DNA from: Oerskovia flava
Lineage (GTDB): Bacteria > Actinomycetota > Actinomycetes > Actinomycetales > Cellulomonadaceae
DNA length: 64,000 bases
NCBI RefSeq assembly: GCF_026163685.1
Contig: NZ_JAOXSR010000006.1
Coordinates: forward strand, 1-64,000
Direction: 5' to 3'
A program made the translations under genes and the position numbers. Each line of letters begins with the position of its first letter. Position 1 is the first letter of the stretch. The notes under the pieces are model-generated. The model was not told the origin of the DNA. It did not search any database and worked only from the letters and a program-made list of their open reading frames with translations. Of this stretch, positions 59,407 to 64,000 are shown piece after piece.

Positions 59407-61539
59407 ATGACGCAGCACGCCTCGCCACGCCCATCCCGCACGCACACCGTCCTGACCACCGTCGCGCTCGTCGCACTCACCCTCGCGGTCGTCGGGCTCG
59501 TCGCCTTCCTGCTGGTCTTCCACGGCAGGGTGGCCGACGGCGCCGCTCGCCTCGACGACGGCGCGGGCCGGTTGGACACCGGTGCCGTCGAGCTCGCCGC
59601 CGGTGCGGACCGGGCACAGGAAGGGGCGGGCACGCTCGCCGACGGCGCGGACGACCTCTCGTCCGGTGCCGCCGAGCTGGCCGCCGGTGCCGAGCGCGCG
59701 TCCGACGGTGCCGCGAGGCTGGCCGAGGGCAGCACGACCGCGCTCGACGGCGCGACCGAGCTCGCTGACGGCGCGGGCACGCTGAACGCCGGGGCGAGCC
59801 GCCTCGCACCGGGTGCCGCCGACGCTGCCGCAGGCGCGGGCCGGCTCGCGGCCGGGACGGGCGAGCTGGACGACGGGGCGGCGCGCCTCGCCACCGGGAC
59901 TCATGACCTCGACGACGGGGCGGCGCGCCTGGCGAGCGGGAGCGCGCGGGCGGCCGACGGAGCGGGCAAGATCGCCGACGGCGCCGGGACGCTGCGTGAC
60001 GGCGCCCAGTCCTTGCGCGACGGTGTCACCACTGCCGCGGGCGGCGCGGGGCGGGTCGCCGCCGGGGCGGACGGTCTCGCGGCAGGGTCCGCGTCGCTCG
60101 CCGGCGGGGCCGAGGCCGCGGCGGCCGGGGCGTCCAGCGTCGCGACCGGGTCCGAGGGCTTGCGGCAGGGAGCCGCGCGGCTCGCCGCGGGCGCCGAGGA
60201 CGCCGCGACCGGCGCCGGTTCGCTCGCCGCGGGCACCACGCAGCTCCAGGCCGCAGGCGGAGAGCTGTCCGCAGGGACGCGGTCCGTCGCGGGGGGCACC
60301 GCGCAGCTCCACGAGGCGTCCGGGCGGCTCGCCGCCGGGGTCGCCCAGGCGCGCGACGGTGCGCAGGGGTTGCACGAGGGCGCCCGCACGCTCGCCGGCG
60401 GCACGGCGCAGGTGCGGGCGGGCTCGGCACAGCTCGCCGCCCAGCTCGCAGGCCTCGCCGGGTCCGTCGATGACCCGGAGCTCGCGGGGCAGCTCCAGGC
60501 GCTCGCACAGGCCGCGGGCCACGTGTCGGCCGGCGCCGCGTCCGCCGACGACGGCGCGGCGGGCGTCGTGGCCGGCGCCGACCGGCTCGCGGCCGGTCTC
60601 GCCGGGGCCGAGGGCGCTGCCGCCGGAGCGGCGGCGATCCGGGACGGCCTGGGAGACCTGGCGGTCGGCGCGGGTGCGGCCGCGGACGGCGCGGCGCGCC
60701 TCCGCGCGGGCGTCACGACCCTCGCCGGCGGGGCGACGGAGCTGGCCTCCGGCACGTCGGACCTGGCCGCAGGGGCGCGGGCGCTCAGCGCGGGCGCCGG
60801 TGACCTGTCCGCGGGGGCCGGCGCTCTCGCCGCCGGGACGCAGGAGGTCGCGGACGGCGCCACCCGCGTCGCCGACGGCAGCTCCGCCCTGCGCACGGGC
60901 GCCGAGAGCCTCGCGGACGGCACCCTGCTGCTCGCCGACGGCGCGGAGCTGGTCGCCGGGGGCAGCGGCACGCTCGCCGACCGGACGGCCGAGCTCGCGG
61001 ACGGCACCCTCGACCTCGCCGACGGCGCCACCGACCTGGCCGCCGGTGCGACCCGCGCCGCGACCGGTGCGGCCGACCTGTCCGCCGGGACCTCTCGTGC
61101 GGCCACCGGGGCGCGCGACCTCGCCGACGGCGGGGTGCGCCTGGCCGCCGGCGCCCGTGACCTCGCCGACGGCACGGTCCGGCTGGCGGACGGGACGGTG
61201 TCGCTGCGGGACGGCCTCGACACCCTGAGCGCGGGCACCGCGGATCTCGCCGAGGGCACCGCGACCCTCGCCGACGGCAGCGCGCGGCTGCACGACGGCT
61301 CCCGCACCCTCGCGGAGGGAAGCGCCGCGCTGCACGACGGCGCGGGCACGCTCGCCGACGGAGCCTCCACCCTCGCGGGGGGCACCACCGAGCTGTCCGC
61401 CGGGACGACGACCCTGCGGACCGACGTCGCGGACAGCCCCGTGGGGCGCCTGTCGGTCGGGGCGTCGGCCGTCGTGGGCGGGAGCGTCCTGGCCGGCGCG
61501 GCCGGCATCGGCCTCGGGCTGCGTCGCCGCCTGGCCTGA
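59407..61539 (+). CDS. giant heptad-repeat (xxxLxxG) membrane-anchored protein
   Basis: The 710-residue protein has an N-terminal helix (VALVALTLAVVGLVAFLLVF), then about 620 residues built from seven-residue units of the L-A-D-G-A-x-x kind, roughly 85-90 copies, and a C-terminal helix followed by RRR (SAVVGGSVLAGAAGIGLGLRRRLA). The repeat is of the YhgE/Pip xxxLxxG type. YhgE/Pip proteins carry such repeats between an N-terminal helix and a multi-helix ABC2-like domain; that domain is absent here. One short non-repeat stretch (SVDDPELAGQLQALAQAAGH) breaks the array near residue 355. The rod should lie outside the membrane. ATG 59407 is preceded by GAGAGAGGA. Confidence 0.75.
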   Translation: MTQHASPRPSRTHTVLTTVALVALTLAVVGLVAFLLVFHGRVADGAARLDDGAGRLDTGAVELAAGADRAQEGAGTLADGADDLSSGAAELAAGAERASDGAARLAEGSTTALDGATELADGAGTLNAGASRLAPGAADAAAGAGRLAAGTGELDDGAARLATGTHDLDDGAARLASGSARAADGAGKIADGAGTLRDGAQSLRDGVTTAAGGAGRVAAGADGLAAGSASLAGGAEAAAAGASSVATGSEGLRQGAARLAAGAEDAATGAGSLAAGTTQLQAAGGELSAGTRSVAGGTAQLHEASGRLAAGVAQARDGAQGLHEGARTLAGGTAQVRAGSAQLAAQLAGLAGSVDDPELAGQLQALAQAAGHVSAGAASADDGAAGVVAGADRLAAGLAGAEGAAAGAAAIRDGLGDLAVGAGAAADGAARLRAGVTTLAGGATELASGTSDLAAGARALSAGAGDLSAGAGALAAGTQEVADGATRVADGSSALRTGAESLADGTLLLADGAELVAGGSGTLADRTAELADGTLDLADGATDLAAGATRAATGAADLSAGTSRAATGARDLADGGVRLAAGARDLADGTVRLADGTVSLRDGLDTLSAGTADLAEGTATLADGSARLHDGSRTLAEGSAALHDGAGTLADGASTLAGGTTELSAGTTTLRTDVADSPVGRLSVGASAVVGGSVLAGAAGIGLGLRRRLA

Positions 61540-61544
61540 CCCAC

Positions 61545-61570
61545 GGCCGCGGGGCGCACGCCCCGCGGCC
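61545..61570. terminator. GC-rich hairpin after the heptad-repeat gene
   Basis: A perfect 11-bp stem, GGCCGCGGGGC (61545-61555) with 61560-61570, and a 4-base loop begin 6 bases past the stop. It has no T-run of its own and precedes the stronger terminator at 61615. Confidence 0.55.
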
Positions 61571-61614
61571 CGACGACTCGGGGACGTCCACAGTCGACGG
61601 TGTCGCCCCCGCGG

Positions 61615-61660
61615 GGCGGCGGTCCGGGTGCATCAGGGCACCGGGGCCGCCGCCCTTTTC
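61615..61660 (+). terminator. intrinsic terminator between convergent genes
   Basis: A 17-bp arm (61615-61631) pairs with 61638-61654 with two mismatches, around a 6-base loop, and is followed by cttttcc. It should stop plus-strand transcripts before they enter the convergent DrrB-like gene. Confidence 0.65.
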
Positions 61661-61674
61661 CTGCACGACCGCGC

Positions 61675-62529
61675 CTACTGCCGCCGGCGCCGCGCGAACG
61701 CCACCGCGGCCGCCACGAGGAAGACCGCGGTGATCCCGGCCGTCCATGCCACGGCGAGCCACGCCGTCGGGCCCAGGTCCGTCACGGGCGACCCGTCGGA
61801 CCCGGTCCCGACCAGCAGGCCGCGCGTCGTCTCGATGACGGACGTGATGGGCTGGTTCTCCGCGAAGCCACGCATCCAGGACGGCATGGTCTCCGGCGGG
61901 ACGAACGCGCTCGACACGTACGGCAGGAACAGCATGAAGAACCCGAACCCGCCGGCAGCCGCGGGCGTGTGCGCCAGCACGCCGACGAACGTCGCCACCC
62001 ACGTGATCGCGAGGACGTAGAGCACGATCATGGCGATCGCGCCGCACCACTCGAGCGCGGTGGCGTCGGCGCGGAAGCCGATGAGGAACGCGACGCCGAA
62101 GACGATCACCGTGGACACGAGGTTCTTCACGACGCTCGCCACGACGTGGCCGGTGAGCATCGTCGAGCTCGCGATCGGCAGGGAGCGGAACCGGTCGACG
62201 ATCCCGCCCGCCATGTCCTGCTGGACCGCGAGCGCCGTGTTCGACGCCCCGTACCCCGCGCAGAGCAGGATCACGCCGGGCGTCGCGTAGGTGATGTAGT
62301 CGGTGCCGACCTGCATCGCCCCGCCGAAGACGTAGACGAACAGCAGCATCATCATCACGGGCAGCAGCACGGCGAGGAGCAGCTCGTCGGGGTCGCGGCG
62401 CACGAGGCGCAGCGACCGTCCGATCATCGTGCCGGTGTCGGCCACGAGGTGGCGCACGCGGTGCCGGGCGGGGCCGGGTGCGCGGTGGGTGGAGGTGCCC
62501 GACGGCGGGGCGAGGGTCTGGGCGGTCAT
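61675..62529 (-). CDS. ABC-2 type exporter permease, DrrB-like
   Basis: The 284-residue permease has an N-terminal amphipathic block (DTGTMIGRSLRLVRRDPDELLLAVLLPVMMMLLFVYVFGG) and six helices, with FLPYVSSAFVPPETMPSWMRGFAENQPIT typical of DrrB/ABC-2 permeases. ATG 62529 overlaps the ATPase stop by 4 bases. It exports a drug or lipid with the adjoining ATPase. Confidence 0.87.
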   Translation of the reverse strand: MTAQTLAPPSGTSTHRAPGPARHRVRHLVADTGTMIGRSLRLVRRDPDELLLAVLLPVMMMLLFVYVFGGAMQVGTDYITYATPGVILLCAGYGASNTALAVQQDMAGGIVDRFRSLPIASSTMLTGHVVASVVKNLVSTVIVFGVAFLIGFRADATALEWCGAIAMIVLYVLAITWVATFVGVLAHTPAAAGGFGFFMLFLPYVSSAFVPPETMPSWMRGFAENQPITSVIETTRGLLVGTGSDGSPVTDLGPTAWLAVAWTAGITAVFLVAAAVAFARRRRQ

Positions 62530-63563
62530 GCTGCGGTCTCCTGTTCGGTCCGGGCGCGATCGGCCCGGTCTGTCCCGTCGGTCGCGGTGGCGCGGGCCGT
62601 GCGGGCGGTGTGTCCGGTGAGGGTGAGGAAGACGTCGTCGAGCGTGGGGGCGCGGACCTCCCAGGAGGTGGGCACGACCGCGGTGGCCTCGACGGCTGCC
62701 AGGACGGAGCGCACGTGGGGCACGGACCCGTCGGTCGGCACGCGCAGGCGGGTGCCGTCCCGCGTGAGGTCGAGCGCGGCGGCGACCAGCGCGGCGTCGG
62801 CCACGGTGGCGAACGTCAGCTCGACGCCCGCGTCCCCGACCTGGCGCTTGAGCTCGGAGGAGGTGCCCTCGGCGACGACGCTGCCGTCGTCGATGAGGGC
62901 GATGCGGTCGGCGAGCTGGTCGGCCTCCTCGAGGTACTGCGTGGTGAGGAACAGGCTCGTGCCGCGCGCGACGACGTCGCGGATGACGTCCCACATCGTC
63001 TGGCGGCTGCGGGGGTCGAGCCCGGTGGTGGGTTCGTCGAGGAACATCACCTGCGGGTGCGCGAGCAGGCCCGCGGCGAGGTCGAGGCGGCGGCGCATGC
63101 CGCCCGAGTACGTCCCGACCCGGCGCCCGGCGGCGTCCGTGAGGTCGAACGCCGTGAGGAGCTCCTCGACGCGGGGGGCCACGGCGCGCCGCGGCAGGTG
63201 GGCGAGGCGCGCCATCATCGTGAGGTTCTCGGCGCCGGTCTGCTTGTCGTCCACGGCCGCGTACTGGCCGGTGAGGCTGATGACCTCGCGCACCCGGGCG
63301 GCGTCGTGCACGACGTCGAGGCCGGCCACGGTCGCCCGGCCCGCGTCGGGCGCGAGGAGCGTGGAGAGGATCCGCACGGAGGTGGTCTTGCCGGCCCCGT
63401 TGGGGCCGAGGAGGGCGAGGACCTCGCCGCGGTGGAGCGTGAGGTCGAGGCCGGTGAGGACGGTGGTGCGCCGTCTCGCCGGGCCGAAGCTCTTGTGCAG
63501 GCCCTCGGCGCGGACGGCGACGTCCGCGCCGGCGGAGCGGCTGGTCGACGAGCGGGTGGTCAT
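62526..63563 (-). CDS. ABC exporter ATPase, DrrA-like
   Basis: The 345-residue ATPase has GPNGAGKTTSVRIL, YSGGMRRRLDLA, VMFLDEPTTGLD and LTTQYLEEADQLAD, plus the DrrA C-terminal regulatory domain (APTLDDVFLTLTGH). TGGAG six bases upstream supports ATG 63563. It forms an operon with the permease and is divergent from a TetR gene. Confidence 0.88.
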   Translation of the reverse strand: MTTRSSTSRSAGADVAVRAEGLHKSFGPARRRTTVLTGLDLTLHRGEVLALLGPNGAGKTTSVRILSTLLAPDAGRATVAGLDVVHDAARVREVISLTGQYAAVDDKQTGAENLTMMARLAHLPRRAVAPRVEELLTAFDLTDAAGRRVGTYSGGMRRRLDLAAGLLAHPQVMFLDEPTTGLDPRSRQTMWDVIRDVVARGTSLFLTTQYLEEADQLADRIALIDDGSVVAEGTSSELKRQVGDAGVELTFATVADAALVAAALDLTRDGTRLRVPTDGSVPHVRSVLAAVEATAVVPTSWEVRAPTLDDVFLTLTGHTARTARATATDGTDRADRARTEQETAA

Positions 63564-63597
63564 GGCGTCTCCAGGGTTCGACACTGCGTGGGGCGCA

Positions 63598-63657
63598 AAC
63601 TGTTTATGGTCCACGCTATGAGGTTTAGGGTATACACAGTTGGACGGCGAGAGTCAA
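63598..63657 (-). promoter_or_regulatory. DrrAB promoter with flanking TetR half-sites
   Basis: On the minus strand TTGACT (63657-63652), a 17-bp spacer and TATACC (63634-63629) form a strong promoter. AACTGTTTAT (63598-63607) and its near inverse ATACACAGTT (63632-63641) form an inverted pair with 24 bp between, the right arm covering the -10 side. This suits repression by the divergent TetR. Confidence 0.65.
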
Positions 63658-63669
63658 GGAGTTCGACGC

Positions 63670-64000
63670 ATGACGCAGCACGAGAGCCCGGACGAGCAGG
63701 GGACGGCCGTCGACGCCGACATGGCTCGTGTGCTCGACCTGCTGTGGAAGGAGCAGCCACGTCCTCGCCGCGGCCCCAAGCCGGCGCTCAGCCTGCCGAG
63801 GATCGTCGACGCCGCCGTCGGTATCGCCGACGCAGAAGGGCTGGCCGCCGTCTCCATGGCGCGGATCGCCGAGGAGCTCGGCTGCTCACCGATGGCCCTC
63901 TACCGGTACGTGGACTCGAAGGACGACCTGCTCGTCCTCATGACCGACACGGTCGCCCGCGACCTGCCCGACATGCCGACCGACCAGGGATGGCGCGTCG
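63670..64000 (+). CDS. TetR-family regulator (3' end beyond window)
   Basis: The first 110 codons are present, from ATG 63670 with AAGGAG 8 bases upstream. After a 40-residue leader (DMARVLDLLWKEQPRPRRGP) comes the HTH: LPRIVDAAVGIADAEGLAAV, then RIAEELGCSPMALYRYVDSKDDLL. The long leader and YRYVDSKDDL are typical of regulators with a TetR_C-like domain, often beside DrrAB-type exporters. It is presumably the repressor of that operon. Confidence 0.85.
   Translation, partial: MTQHESPDEQGTAVDADMARVLDLLWKEQPRPRRGPKPALSLPRIVDAAVGIADAEGLAAVSMARIAEELGCSPMALYRYVDSKDDLLVLMTDTVARDLPDMPTDQGWRV

Noticed and set aside
59302-61335. Antisense frames of 677 and 552 codons opposite the heptad-repeat gene
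   Set aside because: Repetitive DNA keeps every frame open. Only the plus frame shows membrane helices at both ends and a ribosome site.
59407-61539. CRISPR array or satellite repeat suggested by the dense gacggcgc-type repetition
   Set aside because: The period is 21 bp in one reading frame with third-position variation, so it is protein-level repetition.

Overview
The window is about 73% GC, densely packed and full of GTG starts and 1-8 bp gene overlaps. The gene content (DevR/DevS-type dormancy regulators, HrpA, ABC-F, PspC, LmeA-like protein, TetR/ABC pairs) points to an actinobacterium, most likely a Micrococcales member near Cellulomonas/Cellulosimicrobium/Isoptericola. That placement is inferred from protein style, not from a search. 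No rRNA, tRNA, CRISPR array, IS element or prophage was recognised.

Region 1 (1-11333) is an amino-sugar/sialic-acid locus. On the minus strand lie the 5' end of nagB, two Gfo/Idh/MocA oxidoreductases and a FadR-type GntR regulator. Divergent on the plus strand are a Dpp-type ABC importer (binding protein, permease, fused permease-ATPase, ATPase) and nanA-, nanK- and nanE-like genes. Together they would import a sialic acid and convert it through ManNAc, ManNAc-6-P and GlcNAc-6-P to fructose-6-P.

Region 2 (11448-17974) carries a membrane-anchored carboxylesterase, an ABC-F ribosome-protection-type ATPase with a structured leader, a VanY-like D,D-carboxypeptidase with long low-complexity tails, and a coiled-coil lipoprotein.

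Region 3 (17997-25546) resembles a DevR/DosR dormancy island: DoxX-like protein, GAF histidine kinase, pyridoxamine-oxidase-like flavoprotein, DevR-like regulator and tandem universal stress protein. GGGAC-N4-GTCCC-like boxes sit before several of these genes. A Ktr/Trk potassium uptake pair follows.

Region 4 (25597-43333) holds a Mn/Zn ABC importer with a clear promoter/operator, a secreted paralogue of the region-2 coiled-coil protein, a siderophore-interacting protein, a PAP2-diacylglycerol-kinase fusion, a K+ channel, a long HrpA helicase, a ketosynthase, a macro-domain protein, a sarcosine-oxidase-like flavoprotein and a PspC protein. It ends in a small uncharacterised membrane-protein cassette that abuts two gene remnants.

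Region 5 (43330-53880) has two LacI-controlled carbohydrate/polyol gene sets. One is a mannitol-dehydrogenase-family enzyme and P-loop kinase divergent from an SDR and LacI. The other is LacI, a ribose-type ABC importer, an FGGY kinase and a class I aldolase. Their operators share a TGTCA-N4-TGTCA layout, and one copy lies inside the permease gene.

Region 6 (54007-64000) has two small kinases, an ABC exporter divergent from its TetR, an LmeA-like protein, a 710-residue protein made almost wholly of L-A-D-G-A heptads, and a DrrAB-type exporter divergent from a second TetR that runs off the end.
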